DNA of 64,000 nt from an uncultured Anaerobiospirillum sp. (GCA_944389615.1 CALXNA010000016.1:1-64000), one strand, 5' to 3'; counted from the stretch's first letter, positions 26,292 to 36,010 are shown. Translations and numbers: made by a program. Notes: generated by a model not told the origin, from the letters alone.

Positions 26292-27368
26292 TTATTGAGC
26301 GCCGAGCTTCTCGGTGAAGAAGTCAGCGACCACGTTGATCACTGGGGCTTGATTCCACATCGGGCCGCCATGCGGGGCGCCTTCGACGACCACGTAGTTG
26401 ACGTCAACTCCGGCGGCCTTCATCTTCTCGTACATATGCGCGCTCTGCCATGGGCTGACCAAGGTGTCGGCGCTGCCATGCATCAAGAGCATCGGCGGGT
26501 CACTCGGGTCGACGTGGTTGATGGCACTGGCTTCATGTGCCAGCTTTTGATTGGCCCCGACGCTCGCGCCCGAGAAGGTGTTGAAGGCTGGGCCGTTTAA
26601 GAGCAGGGCCTCGGTGACGGCCGGGGACTGATGTACCGCGACAATGTCATCACTATAGCCTTCGCCGATGGAGAGCAGGTCAGAGATGCCGTAGATCGAG
26701 CAAACGGCTTGGACATCGGAGCTGACTTCGGTGTAGTCGCCGCGGTCGTACTTGGTTTCACCATTGGTGGTGCCAACGATTTGGGCCATATAGCCACCGG
26801 CCGAGTCACCGAAGATACCGATGCGGTTTGGGTCAATTCCTAAGTCTTGGGCATGGTAGCGCAGGTAGCGTACCGCGGCCTTGCCGTCCTCTAACAGGCT
26901 GGGGAATTGGTTGGGCACGACGCGATACTCAGCGGTGGCGACGACAAAGCCGCGCTCGGCCAAGGCGGTGCGGAAGAGGAAGTAGCGGTCGAGGTCAGCG
27001 CTGGTAAAGCCGCCCCCAGGGAAAAAGATTAAGGCAGGCTTGGGCTCAGCACTTTGTGGGATCAAGAGGTGCATCTTCAGCTGCACCAGCCCTTGGGCGG
27101 TGGCGTGCTGAGAGTAGATGACGCCGCTGCGCGCATTAATGGTCGGCAGTGTGACCTCCACGCCCGAGAGGACGGTGGCGCCGTCGCTATAGCCCATCAG
27201 CTGCTTTTGGGCGGCATTAGGTGCCTGCGGCACCGGCGTGGCGCCGGTGCGCGCGTCGACTGCGGCGGTTGGGGCGGCGGTGGCGGCAGTGGCTGCTTGG
27301 TCTTCAGTTGAGACGCAGCCTTGGACGAAGAGTAGGGCGGCTAAGGCCGATAAGGCTACTGTACGCAT
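26292..27368 (-). CDS. Lipoprotein alpha/beta-hydrolase (esterase of the BD-FAE/lipase class)
   Basis: The 358-residue product starts with a lipoprotein signal ending LLFVQGC (lipidated Cys18), so it should sit in the outer or inner membrane facing the periplasm. The hydrolase fold shows the oxyanion-hole motif 'IFFPGGGFTSADL', the nucleophile elbow 'GDSAGGYMAQ' (Ser near 190), 'LLMHGSADTLVS' with the acid Asp, and 'EGAPHGGPMW' with the catalytic His. This type removes acetyl or aryl esters from sugars or xylan-like chains. The substrate is not known, although a fibre-degrading host niche would fit. Confidence 0.85.
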   Translation of the reverse strand: MRTVALSALAALLFVQGCVSTEDQAATAATAAPTAAVDARTGATPVPQAPNAAQKQLMGYSDGATVLSGVEVTLPTINARSGVIYSQHATAQGLVQLKMHLLIPQSAEPKPALIFFPGGGFTSADLDRYFLFRTALAERGFVVATAEYRVVPNQFPSLLEDGKAAVRYLRYHAQDLGIDPNRIGIFGDSAGGYMAQIVGTTNGETKYDRGDYTEVSSDVQAVCSIYGISDLLSIGEGYSDDIVAVHQSPAVTEALLLNGPAFNTFSGASVGANQKLAHEASAINHVDPSDPPMLLMHGSADTLVSPWQSAHMYEKMKAAGVDVNYVVVEGAPHGGPMWNQAPVINVVADFFTEKLGAQ

Positions 27369-27480
27369 GGCATCTCCTATGAGTCTGTGATTACCTGATT
27401 ACTGTAGCACTGGCAGGACGTTATTTTGTCATTGTGCACTAACGCGGGGATTCTGCTCCAGAGTGGGGTACATGAGGGCC

Positions 27481-27506
27481 GAAGAAAAAGCGGGCTGTGC
27501 CCGCTT
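27481..27506 (-). terminator. Terminator of the POR operon
   Basis: On the minus strand AAGCGGGC, loop ACA, GCCCGCTT is followed by a U-rich run (TTTTTCTTC). It lies about 180 bp beyond the last POR-operon gene. Confidence 0.75.
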
Positions 27507-27622
27507 GGTCGGGAGCAAAGCATGGCTCTGCTCTCATCGTTGTAGTTTGTGGAGAAAAAATGGGGTGGCCGCCCGGCAGGGCGACCACGTGAAGAGGTAA
27601 GCGCGGGCTCAAGCATATGCTC

Positions 27623-27675
27623 GGGCTTAGGCTCAAGCCTAGGCTCGAGTGTGGGCTTAGGCTCAAGCCTAGGCT
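27623..27675. repeat. Two copies of a 23-bp self-complementary repeat
   Basis: GGGCTTAGGCTCAAGCCTAGG plus CT occurs at 27623-27645 and 27653-27675, 30 bp apart. Each copy contains AGGCT...AGCCT and can fold on itself. It lies between the POR stop codon and its terminator. Confidence 0.8.
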
Positions 27676-27688
27676 GAGCGCCGTCGGC

Positions 27689-29317
27689 TTAGATCTTCTC
27701 TGGCACCATGGCAATGTGGCCGCATGGGCACTCTTGAGCGCAGACACCGCAGCCTTTGCAGTAGGTGTAGTTGAACTCGTAACCCTTGCCTGGGCCTAAC
27801 TTGATGACGGCATTGTCCGGGCAGACACCGTAGCAGTTGTCGCACTCCATGCAGTTACCGCACGATAAGCAACGACGAGCCTCGAAGACGGCATTCTCCT
27901 CGGTTAAGCCATGCTGAACCTCATCGAAGGTTGAGGTACGGCGCGCAAGCTCGAGCTGTGGACGTACCTTCTTTGGCGCATCGGTGTAGTAGTAAGGGTG
28001 CATGTCCTCAAAGCGGGCATCTTCGTGCTTTGGTGCCTTGACGTATGGACGGCCCGTTAAGTAGCCGTGGACGCCACGGGCGGCATGTTTGCCCATACCG
28101 ATCGCGGCAGTTACGGTACGATCACCTGGTACCATGTCACCGGCAGCAAAGAGGCCCGGAACCGTGGTCTCGAAGGTGGTGGTGTTGACGGTGACAGCAT
28201 CCTTTTGCAGCTCGAGGTCTGGGATGGTCTTTAAGACCGAGAGGTCAACGTTCTGGCCGATGGCGAGCACAACGCTGTCAGCGTCCATCTCCTCGTATTC
28301 GCCGGTTGGCTGAGGATAGCCCTTCTCGTCCAAGGCCATCTTCTCGATCTTGAGCTTCTCGCCTTGAGCTTCTTGAATGGTGGTGAGCCACTTAACCTGA
28401 ATGCCTTCCTCGATGGCGCCATCCATTTCTTCTTCGTTGGCTGGCATCTTATCGCGGTTACGACGGTAGACGATGATTGGCTCAGCGCCTAAACGACGTA
28501 AGGAGCGGGCGACGTCTACTGCGGTGTTACCACCACCGTAAACGGCGACCTTGCGGCCGATTTGGATGTCACCGTCGCTGGAGATCTTCTCCAAGACGTT
28601 CAAGGCGGTCAGGATGTGGGTGGTGTCGCCTGATGGGATGTCGACGTTGGTCGAGAGCGAGGCACCCATGCCCATGATCACGGCATCGTACTTGCCCTTC
28701 TCCTTCTCGGCTAAGATGTCCTCAACCTTGCGGCCGTACTCGATGGTGACGCCCATGTCTAAGATGCGTTGAATCTCAGCATCTAAGATCTCGCGCGGCA
28801 GACGATATACTGGGATGCCATAGCGCATCATGCCACCGGCCTTCTGGGCCATCTCAACGATGTGGACGGTGTGGCCGTAGCGGCGTAACTGGTAGGCAGC
28901 CGATAAACCGGCAGGGCCCGAGCCAATGATTAAGACGCGCTTGCCGGTCTCACGTGCGGGCTTCTTGAAAGCGAGCTTGTGGGCTAAGGCATAGTCGCCT
29001 AAGAAGCGCTCAACCGAGTTGATGCCGACGCTCTCGTCTAAGAAGCCGCGGTTGCACTTGCCTTCGCAGGTGTGATAGCAGACACGGCCCATGCAAGCAG
29101 GCAGTGGGTTGTTTTCGGTGAGGACGCGCCAAGCTTGCTCGTAGTCACCTTCGGCGGCGTAGTAGAGCCATTGCTGGATGTTCTCACCTGCTGGGCACTG
29201 CTTGTTGCAAGGTGGCAGCTTGAAGACGTTGACTGGACGTAAGGTACGCCAAGAACCGGTGTGATTAGCAAGCGAAGTTGCTGGATCCAAGGTCGTGGCA
29301 AAAGGCTTTTTCATCAT
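27689..29317 (-). CDS. FAD/NAD(P) oxidoreductase with N- and C-terminal Fe-S domains (POR partner)
   Basis: The 542-residue flavoprotein resembles the GltD/NfnL/dihydropyrimidine-dehydrogenase beta group. The N-terminal Cys block ('PPCNKQCPAGENI', 'PACMGRVCYHTCEGKCNRG') binds Fe-S, 'RVLIIGSGPAGLSAAYQLRR' binds FAD, and 'KVAVYGGGNTAVDVARSLRR' binds NAD(P). 'VPGLFAAGD' follows. The C-terminus is a two-cluster ferredoxin domain ('CLSCGNCMECDNCYGVCP', 'YCKGCGVCAQECP'). It should move electrons between reduced POR and NAD(P). The ferredoxin-like part takes the place of a separate delta subunit. The ATG at 29317 follows AAGGAG; porB ends 28 bp upstream. Confidence 0.88.
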   Translation of the reverse strand: MMKKPFATTLDPATSLANHTGSWRTLRPVNVFKLPPCNKQCPAGENIQQWLYYAAEGDYEQAWRVLTENNPLPACMGRVCYHTCEGKCNRGFLDESVGINSVERFLGDYALAHKLAFKKPARETGKRVLIIGSGPAGLSAAYQLRRYGHTVHIVEMAQKAGGMMRYGIPVYRLPREILDAEIQRILDMGVTIEYGRKVEDILAEKEKGKYDAVIMGMGASLSTNVDIPSGDTTHILTALNVLEKISSDGDIQIGRKVAVYGGGNTAVDVARSLRRLGAEPIIVYRRNRDKMPANEEEMDGAIEEGIQVKWLTTIQEAQGEKLKIEKMALDEKGYPQPTGEYEEMDADSVVLAIGQNVDLSVLKTIPDLELQKDAVTVNTTTFETTVPGLFAAGDMVPGDRTVTAAIGMGKHAARGVHGYLTGRPYVKAPKHEDARFEDMHPYYYTDAPKKVRPQLELARRTSTFDEVQHGLTEENAVFEARRCLSCGNCMECDNCYGVCPDNAVIKLGPGKGYEFNYTYCKGCGVCAQECPCGHIAMVPEKI

Positions 29318-29345
29318 CTTTCTATAACTCCTTAGTAGCAACTCA

Positions 29346-30404
29346 TTACATGAGCTCTTGACGCTCATAAGCCTGAATGGCGGTTGGTACCGTCTCTGGG
29401 ATGGAGTCGCCTAAGAGGTCGTACTGACGAATGTTCTCGTCGCACATGGCCTGTAAGCGCTCTAAGACCTTTGGATCGGCCTTCTTGCCCGTTAAGTGGG
29501 CATAACGGCGTTGCAACTTCAGGAAGTTGATGAGAGGCTGCTTTTGCTTGATCTTGTGCACCGAGGTGACCTTGCCGTACTCGGCCTCGAAGACTGGGTA
29601 GAAGCCCGACTCGACGGCGTTACGAGCGACGGTAACGGTGCTCGAGGAAGCAGTACCCCAGCCTAATGGGCATGGTACGAAGATCTGGATGTAACGGGCG
29701 CCATGGAAGGTCATCGCCTTTTGTACCTTGTACTCAAGATCGCGCAAGTCGGCGACCGTGGCGGTAGCAACGTATGGGATGCCGTGAGCCATAGCGATGA
29801 GTGGGACGTTCTTGCCCTTACCCCAATCAGAACCTGGGTGCTCGCCGACTAACTGGGTGGTAGCGGTACGGGCAGCAGGTGGGGTGGCCGAGGAACGTTG
29901 TACACCGGTGTTCATGTAAGCTTGGTTGTCGTAGCAGATGTACAGGACATCATCGTTACGCTCGAACATACCAGATAATGGGCCAAAGCCGATATCGGTG
30001 GTACCACCGTCACCACCTTGGGCGATGACACGGGCGGCCTTGCCACCATACTTCTTGGCACGAACGCGCGCAGCGGCAGCTAAGCCCGTGCCGACGGCGG
30101 CGGCGTTACCGAACAGGGAGTGGATCCATGGTAAGCGCCAAGCTGATTCTGGGTATGGAGTGGAGAATACTTCCAAGCAGCCGGTAGCATTGCACACTAC
30201 GAGCTGGCCATTGGTGGCGCGCATGGCGGCGTCAATGGCGGTACGAGCACCTAAAGCTTCGCCGCAACCTTGGCAGGCACGGTGGCCCGAGGTCAAGGTG
30301 TTAGGACGATCCACGGCAGCTTGGGTGGCACGCATCGAAGGGTTTAAGAGACGGTTGCCGACCGTGTTGGAACCAGTCTGATAGAAGTTGATTTGATCTA
30401 ACAT
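29346..30404 (-). CDS. porB: Pyruvate:ferredoxin oxidoreductase beta subunit
   Basis: The 352-residue TPP-binding subunit has 'RACQGCGEALGARTAID' (Fe-S cysteines), 'VVCNATGCLEVFSTPYP' and the TPP-Mg motif 'AQGGDGGTTDIGFGPLSG', with 'NQAYMNTGVQRSSATP' after it. With PorA and PorG it splits pyruvate with CoA into acetyl-CoA, CO2 and reduced ferredoxin in the cytoplasm. GGGAG lies seven bases before the ATG. The alpha gene ends 18 bp upstream. Confidence 0.93.
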   Translation of the reverse strand: MLDQINFYQTGSNTVGNRLLNPSMRATQAAVDRPNTLTSGHRACQGCGEALGARTAIDAAMRATNGQLVVCNATGCLEVFSTPYPESAWRLPWIHSLFGNAAAVGTGLAAAARVRAKKYGGKAARVIAQGGDGGTTDIGFGPLSGMFERNDDVLYICYDNQAYMNTGVQRSSATPPAARTATTQLVGEHPGSDWGKGKNVPLIAMAHGIPYVATATVADLRDLEYKVQKAMTFHGARYIQIFVPCPLGWGTASSSTVTVARNAVESGFYPVFEAEYGKVTSVHKIKQKQPLINFLKLQRRYAHLTGKKADPKVLERLQAMCDENIRQYDLLGDSIPETVPTAIQAYERQELM

Positions 30405-30422
30405 TGCGATCTCCCAAACTGA

Positions 30423-31673
30423 CTAAGCCTTGGCGCGAACGGACTTCTCGACGGCACTATCGGAGATAGGGCCAACCTCAAACGAGACACCCTCGGCGTC
30501 CTTTAAGTAGTTGTTGAGAACGTTGGCATCAACGTCAACCCAAGTTACCTCATCGGTCAACTTGTCGTTAAGGCCCAGATCAACAATGTTCTTGATGGTG
30601 TTGGCGACGATGGCACGACCACCTAAACCGGCAATAGCGGTGTGGATGGCGCAGCCGGTACCACGCATGGCACGCTCGACTTCTGGAGCGATGATGCCGC
30701 GGGCACCAAAGGAGAAGGCACGCTCTAAGACGACAACCTTCTTGCAATCGCCGATGGCTTGACGCATAGCCTCGTATGGGAATGGACGGAAGGCCTTCAA
30801 GGAGATGATGCCGACCTTGTAGCCTTGAGCGGTTAAGCGGTCGATCTCATCTTTAGCGGTACCAACTGAGGAGCCGGCGATAACTAACTTGAGGTCAGCG
30901 CCTTCGCAGTTGTAGCAATCAACTAAGCCGCCCGAGTTACGGCCGGTTAAAGCACGGTACTCCTTGGTGACTTCCTCGATGACATCTAAGGCCTTGTACA
31001 TCTTGCGCTGCTGGAGCAGACGGACTTCGGTGAAGGCCTCAGGGCCGACCATCGCACCCATGGAGATTGGCTCTTCTGGGTTTAAGAACTCAGTTGGCTC
31101 GTAGTCAGGTAAGAACGAGTCGATTTGCTCTTGCGATGGGATATCAAGACGCTCGAAGGCGTGGGTTAAGACGTAGCCATCCATCAGTACCATAACTGGC
31201 AGACCCACCTTCTCGGCGATCTTGAAGGCCATGATGTGGGTGTCAACGGCATCTTGGTTGGACTCGCAGAACAGTTGGAGCCAGCCGGAGTCACGCTGCG
31301 ACAGGGAGTCGGAGTGATCGTTCCAAATGTTAATTGGAGCGCCGATCGCACGCGAGGCTACGGTCATAACGATAGGCAGGCCTAAGCCGGAGGCATTGTA
31401 GATGCCTTCTGCCATGTAGAGCAGGCCCTGCGAGGCGGTAGCGGTATACGTTCTGACACCACCGGCGCTAGCGCCAATGGAGATCGACATGGCCGAGAAC
31501 TCAGACTCGCAGTTGATGAACTCGCAGTTCTCTAACTTGCCTTCCTTAACGAACTTACCGACATTCTCCACGATGTGGGTTTGTGGGGAGATTGGGTAGG
31601 CGCAGACGGCACCTGGACGGCATAAAGCAACGGCCTCAGCGATACCAAGAGAACCTTCGATTTGCTTAAGCAT
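30423..31673 (-). CDS. porA: Pyruvate:ferredoxin oxidoreductase alpha subunit
   Basis: The 416-residue protein is the alpha subunit: 'AVALCRPGAVCAYPISPQTHI' near residue 20 contacts pyruvate, followed by 'EFINCESEFSAMSISIGAS' and 'TYTATASQGLLYMAEGIYNASG', then the domain starting 'LKLVIAGSSVGTAKDEID'. The frame extends to 31685, but the ATG at 31673 lies five bases after GGAGG. It overlaps the end of the gamma gene by eight bases (ATGCTTAA), a sign of translational coupling. Confidence 0.93.
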   Translation of the reverse strand: MLKQIEGSLGIAEAVALCRPGAVCAYPISPQTHIVENVGKFVKEGKLENCEFINCESEFSAMSISIGASAGGVRTYTATASQGLLYMAEGIYNASGLGLPIVMTVASRAIGAPINIWNDHSDSLSQRDSGWLQLFCESNQDAVDTHIMAFKIAEKVGLPVMVLMDGYVLTHAFERLDIPSQEQIDSFLPDYEPTEFLNPEEPISMGAMVGPEAFTEVRLLQQRKMYKALDVIEEVTKEYRALTGRNSGGLVDCYNCEGADLKLVIAGSSVGTAKDEIDRLTAQGYKVGIISLKAFRPFPYEAMRQAIGDCKKVVVLERAFSFGARGIIAPEVERAMRGTGCAIHTAIAGLGGRAIVANTIKNIVDLGLNDKLTDEVTWVDVDANVLNNYLKDAEGVSFEVGPISDSAVEKSVRAKA

Positions 31674-32244
31674 TGGTGCCTCCATTCTTGACGTTCTTGA
31701 TGAATTCGTAAGCTAAAGCAGCGGTCTCGGCGTTAGCATCACCGATCTTGCCCGGGTAGCGCGATTGGAACGATTTCTGAACCGACTCGAGCTTAAAGAC
31801 GTCGGTGACGGCCGCAAGCGAAGCCAGCATAGGTGCGCCTGGCAGAGGGCGGCCGATCTTCTGCATAGCAAAGTCGGTAGCAGGTACGGTGTAGACGTGG
31901 CCTGCTGGGAGGCGCTTGACTAACTCAGGGACTAAGTCCTCAGGCTTCTCAGCTGAGTTGATCACGGCATAGCCGGTATCAGACAGACCAGCGAAGACAT
32001 CGATGACATCGAGCAAGGTACGGTCTTGGACTAAGACGATATCAGGGGTAGCGATAGGCTCGTGGGTGCGGATTTCCTTATCGTCGATACGGGCATAGGC
32101 CACAACTGGGGCGCCCGTACGCTCTGAGCCGAAGCTTGGGAAGGCTTGGGCGCAGTGACCCTCTAAGAAGGCAGCCAAGGACAGCATTTCGGCTGCGGTA
32201 ACAACACCCTGACCGCCACGGCCATGTAATCTAACTTGTAGCAA
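31666..32244 (-). CDS. porG: Pyruvate:ferredoxin oxidoreductase gamma subunit
   Basis: The 192-residue product opens with the gamma-subunit hallmark 'RLHGRGGQGVVTAAEML' and continues 'AQAFPSFGSERTGAPVVAYARID'. It is the first gene of the operon (gamma, alpha, beta, flavoprotein). The start is a TTG at 32244 with AAGGAG six bases upstream; no in-frame ATG precedes the glycine-rich motif. A weak start codon on the lead gene could set subunit balance, which is inference. Confidence 0.92.
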   Translation of the reverse strand: MLQVRLHGRGGQGVVTAAEMLSLAAFLEGHCAQAFPSFGSERTGAPVVAYARIDDKEIRTHEPIATPDIVLVQDRTLLDVIDVFAGLSDTGYAVINSAEKPEDLVPELVKRLPAGHVYTVPATDFAMQKIGRPLPGAPMLASLAAVTDVFKLESVQKSFQSRYPGKIGDANAETAALAYEFIKNVKNGGTNA

Positions 32245-33912
32245 AGTTGGCTCCTTAAGAATGCATCAACTTAACAATCCCTTAGCCTGCACGCTTCACA
32301 ACTAGCGTGGCCGCACACGTAGGCGCGACGTAAACCGCCTAAGGATCACCTAAGGCGCGCCGTCGGCGCTTGCCTGACAAGCAGGCTCTCTGCCTGCCCG
32401 CGCAGGCACTACGCCTACCCTCGCAGGCGCTACGCCTGCCCTCTGCGCTGCTCGGCCGGCAAGTAACCGCGTTACGAAACAGGATGCTAGGCACAAGCGC
32501 AAGCCCCAGACTAGCCTTGCGGCCTGACAGACCTTACGGCCTTGGGGCTCAATGATCGGGAAGGCTTACTTCCCGCAGCGGCCTGAGCAGCTATGAGCGC
32601 AGTTGAGGTCAACGCTACTTGCAACAATCCTCGTACTAGAGTCTATGCTCGAAGAAGCATCAACAGGGAAAGATCCAACAACAGCCCTGCGCTTTCTTGA
32701 GCCAAGATCGGCACTTGAGGACATGGTGCATGCCTCAAGGGGCTTGCCTAATCTGAGGTGTCGGCAGAAAGGCAGGTGACCGAGCAGCGCAAGCGCAAGG
32801 CCTGCGGCACCGGTCGTGCTGTAATGGCTTAACTATAGTCAAAGCCGCGGCAAAAACCACGCATTGAGTTGCGAAATGTTGCGATGGTCAGAAGACAAAA
32901 TTGCCACTCAGCTCACGAAAAATTTGCGCCTGCGTCCCGTAAACGGTTGCGGAACGGCATGCCAAAACACGGTGATGCAGTATACGCATCGAAAGATTAA
33001 GCGCAGCAAAGGCGATAAACATGGAAAAGCATTGAGTAAGTTTACGCTAACTATGATTAGCCAAAGCTAATCGCAATCCATTCCAGATCACAATTTTCGG
33101 CAAAGCTGCGCTCCGCTCATTTTTGTAAATAGACTTAACAAAACAATTTTAATAAAATGGACGCAAGCAGCGCAGGCCCAGCGCGGGCCACTTCTGCGAT
33201 AAACAAGCGGCGGACGGCGGGTAAACTTTTCTTAACCAGCGCCATCGATAAGTTTTGCTTATCGAAAACACGGCTAAAACGAGGCTCAAACTTGCAGCCG
33301 CAGCGGCGCCAAGGGCCATTCCATCAGCGTTGCCGCGCGGTAACACTTGTATGTTACTTAACATCAAGCCCGCCGTCCCGGGGCCGCCTCCGCGCCGAAA
33401 GCGCCTAGTTGATATAGTTTTATCACTTAGCCCCATGCTGACGCATCGCCTGACTGTACGCTCCGCCGCCTGCGCCCGACACCAAGCGCGGAGGCGCTCC
33501 ACCTCAGCTCCGCCTCAGCTTCGCCTCAGCTCCGGAGCTGCCGTCTGCGCCCCAGAGCCGTCCCACCGAAGTTCCGGCGCCGCGCCGGAGCAGGACGCCG
33601 CAGAGTAGCCGTAGAGTAGCCGCAGCTCCGCAAGCGCTGCCGGTGCTGCGCCGCCACTTTTGCCTAAGATTTACTCAGCAGTCGGGGTAAGTGTGACGCG
33701 GCTGGCAGATGCGGCACGCGCGGTGGCGTGGAGCTTGCGCCTGTTTTATTAATTTGATTAAATAAACCGAGGGAGCCAAGGTCAACAAGGCCAAGCGGCC
33801 TGCTGCCTGACAGAGGGCGCGTGCCGTCAAGGGCAGGGGTAAGGGCGCTGAGCTGCACCCGGCGGGCCCGTGCCCGCGGTCGCGTAGGGGCAGATAACGT
33901 GAGGAGCGCGCG
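32245..33912. other. 1.67-kb intergenic region, lower GC in the middle
   Basis: This region divides the POR operon from the ROK gene, which diverge. It holds a 21-bp tandem pair (32401-32442), an AT-rich middle (about 32840-33160) and a GC-rich part before 33660. Open frames at 32864-33070, 33149-33608 and 33664-33858 have no ribosome sites, motifs or consistent codon use. The POR promoter must lie here but was not located with confidence. Confidence 0.4.
32401..32442. repeat. 21-bp tandem repeat, two copies
   Basis: CGCAGGCACTACGCCTACCC then T (32401-32421) is followed directly by CGCAGGCGCTACGCCTGCCC then T (32422-32442). Each unit contains a GCAGGC...GCCTGC-type palindrome. Confidence 0.75.
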
Positions 33913-34929
33913 ATGAGCGATCTAAATCAGTTGATGATGAGTCACGACATCCGTGAGAAGAATCTGGAGCGCGTGCTGCGCACCTTGCACAAGGAGCAGG
34001 TGGCTACCGCCACGCGCCTCAACAAGCTCACGGGCCTGTCGGTCGTGACTATTAACAAGCTGCTGGCGCAGCTGGTGGACTCAGGTCAGGTCACCATTGG
34101 GGCCCATACCAAGAACCTCAAGGGGCGCCCGGCGACCACCTACCATTACAATGCTGCCTACAAGCTGGTGCTGGTGATCTCCTGCTACAAGCGCTCGGGC
34201 CACGACTACGCGGGCTACTCCATTCATGACCTCTTTGGTGAGTGCATTGAGCGGCGCGAAGAGCTGCTGCAAATGGTGCACACCGACGAGTTTAAGGTCG
34301 CCATTGAGAACTACCTCGAGCGCTACCCCAAGATCTCCATGATCGGTATCTCGATGCCGTCGGACTCCATTGGTGGCCGTATGGCCTCGGCCCTGCGCCG
34401 CGATCCGATGTCGCGCCGCCTCGCGCAGCACATGAAGAATCGCTACCACCTGCCAGTGTTCTTTGAGACCGACATCAATGCCGCGACCTTGGGTGCATTC
34501 AAGCGCCATGCGCACTACGAGTTCGTATGTGGCCTCGCCTTAGTGCCGGGGCGCTCGCCGGTCTGCTCCTTTTGCTACAACGGATCCTTGATCCGCGGTC
34601 GCGATGGCCTTGCCGGTGAGGTCAAGCATTTCCCGATGTACAACAACATCGGCATCTTGCCGCTTGACCCGGAGGCAGCCGATGACCTTGCAGTGCGCAC
34701 CTTACAGGCGGTGACCTGCGTGCTCAATCCGGCGCTCATCATCGTCTACGCCGAGAGCTTAAAGCATGGACCTGCGCTCTCTGACCGCCTCAAGCGTCGC
34801 TTGAGTAACGAGGCGGAGATCGTGCTCATGCCGAAGATCGAGGTCACCGACAAGATCCGCGAGGACATTGTCTCAGGCATGATCACCTTATGCCTGCAGC
34901 GCCTCAACCAGCCTAACCTCAACAACTAA
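33913..34929 (+). CDS. ROK-family transcriptional regulator
   Basis: The 338-residue protein has an N-terminal winged HTH ('LERVLRTLHKEQVATATRLN' then 'LTGLSVVTINKLLAQLVDSGQV') joined to a ROK (NagC/Mlc-type) sugar-sensor domain: 'ISMIGISMPSDSIGG', 'VFFETDINAATLGAF', and 'GLAGEVKHFPM' in the place of the usual zinc/GHE motif region. The GH(x)9-11CxCGxxGC zinc site is not recognisable, so ligand binding may differ from NagC. GAGGAG lies seven bases before the ATG. The closest amino-sugar gene, nagA, is 10 kb away. Confidence 0.82.
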   Translation: MSDLNQLMMSHDIREKNLERVLRTLHKEQVATATRLNKLTGLSVVTINKLLAQLVDSGQVTIGAHTKNLKGRPATTYHYNAAYKLVLVISCYKRSGHDYAGYSIHDLFGECIERREELLQMVHTDEFKVAIENYLERYPKISMIGISMPSDSIGGRMASALRRDPMSRRLAQHMKNRYHLPVFFETDINAATLGAFKRHAHYEFVCGLALVPGRSPVCSFCYNGSLIRGRDGLAGEVKHFPMYNNIGILPLDPEAADDLAVRTLQAVTCVLNPALIIVYAESLKHGPALSDRLKRRLSNEAEIVLMPKIEVTDKIREDIVSGMITLCLQRLNQPNLNN

Positions 34930-35001
34930 GCGCCGCCCGCAACTGCGCCGCAACTAAGCTGCCGCCTCATTGCGCCTGCAACTCAGTCCCAAGGACATGC
35001 C

Positions 35002-35660
35002 ATGTGTACGCTCTTTGCGCCTCAATCTCGCACTGCCATTGAGCGCTCCAACCTTTCGCCCTTAGATCAGAACCGGGAGCGGTCACGCAGATGCTCCGCC
35101 GCGAGCACATCGACCTTGACGAGCTGCGGCGCTTGTTATGAGGCGATAAAAGATGAGGAGCTCTGCTTCACTCAAGGCCACCAGCAGGAGATCACAGCGT
35201 TAAAGCAAGAGTTGCGGCGAGCCCAACAAGTCAAAAAGAAGACCGAGGCGCAGATCGCCAAGAGCGAGAAGAAGTTGGCCGCGGCTAATGCTGCGATCAC
35301 CGTGTTAGCCAAGTACTTGGTCACGGGCAAAACAGGGCGCGATGACGATCGGCGGTGAGGCGCAGACACGCCCATGCAGATAGCCGCGGAGTGGGCGCAG
35401 CAGGCGGTATCAAGCTCGCAGCCGCCTCGGGCCATTGCGCGCGGTCTTAAGAGCTTGAGGCGCAGGCTGATGCAAGCCGTGATGCCCACCCTGAGCGTCG
35501 CCCCAGTTCAGCAGGCTTGGTCGATCCTGAGCTCGCGAGCCTATCGCACTCAAGGCGCTCTGCGCGAGCCGCGCGCTGGAGCGGTTGTCAGCGCTTCCGA
35601 AGGCGGCGCGACCGCAGTCTGCCCGACCGAACAGGGCCGCACGGGCCGTGCGCCGGAAGT
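35002..35660 (+). pseudogene. Degraded insertion-sequence remnant (IS3-like OrfA/OrfB pieces)
   Basis: A 118-codon frame (35002-35358) ends with a Lys/Ala coiled coil, 'EKKLAAANAAITVLAKYL', resembling the OrfA tail 'KALAEAAALLVLKKK' of some IS3-family elements. In a shifted frame just upstream, 'VTQMLRREHIDLDELRRLL' reads well and then stops. Downstream (about 35395-35440) 'GGIKLAAAS' in another frame resembles the start of the matching OrfB. Several frameshifts would be needed to join them, and no terminal repeats were found, so this is a weak call on an inactive fragment. The 35002 frame alone could also be a small coiled-coil protein. Confidence 0.35.
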
Positions 35661-35976
35661 GTGATTTAGCTTGCTCTTTTGGCAAAAAGTGCGGCCTGTC
35701 GGTGATTGGGGACAAGGCGGTGCTTTTATCAGGGCGAGGGAGCAGGCGCGGCTTCGCCCGTCTCATCACCCTAGTTTTTGCGCTAGGAGCTGGCTTGCCA
35801 CCAAGGCCGATGGATAGGGTATGGGTGACCCTTCCTTGCGATAAACATGGGCTTGGTGCATACGTATAGCGGCCCTACGCAATGGCTCAATTTAAACGGG
35901 CTAGCCTAGCACCGTTAGGCTTTTTTGATCCGTATACCCCTATTCGGATGTGGTGGGGGTATGATACAAAAAATAT
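35661..35976. other. Intergenic region, nothing supported
   Basis: This stretch follows the IS remnant and precedes a candidate small-RNA promoter. Short frames only; the base composition becomes AT-richer toward 35976. Confidence 0.3.
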
Positions 35977-36004
35977 TTGCAGTTTGGGCAGGTAGTGATA
36001 TACT
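35977..36004 (+). promoter_or_regulatory. Sigma70 promoter of a candidate small RNA
   Basis: TTGCAG (35977-35982) and TATACT (35999-36004) are 16 bases apart, one of the best promoter matches in the window. No open frame follows within 490 bp; a terminator lies about 100 bp downstream. Confidence 0.6.
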
Positions 36005-36010
36005 CACGAT

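Larger units (their letters stand above)
27369..27688. other. Intergenic region with POR terminator and a 23-bp hairpin repeat
   Basis: This 320-bp gap separates the esterase from the end of the POR operon, both on the minus strand. It holds the POR terminator (27481-27506) and the repeat pair at 27623-27675. The esterase promoter should lie near 27370-27430 but no strong boxes were seen. Confidence 0.45.

Noticed and set aside
32401..32442. Possible start of a CRISPR array
   Set aside because: Only two adjacent 21-bp units without spacers; no cas genes in the window.
32864..33858. Short frames in the POR-ROK gap
   Set aside because: No start signals or motifs; composition differs from coding DNA in this window.
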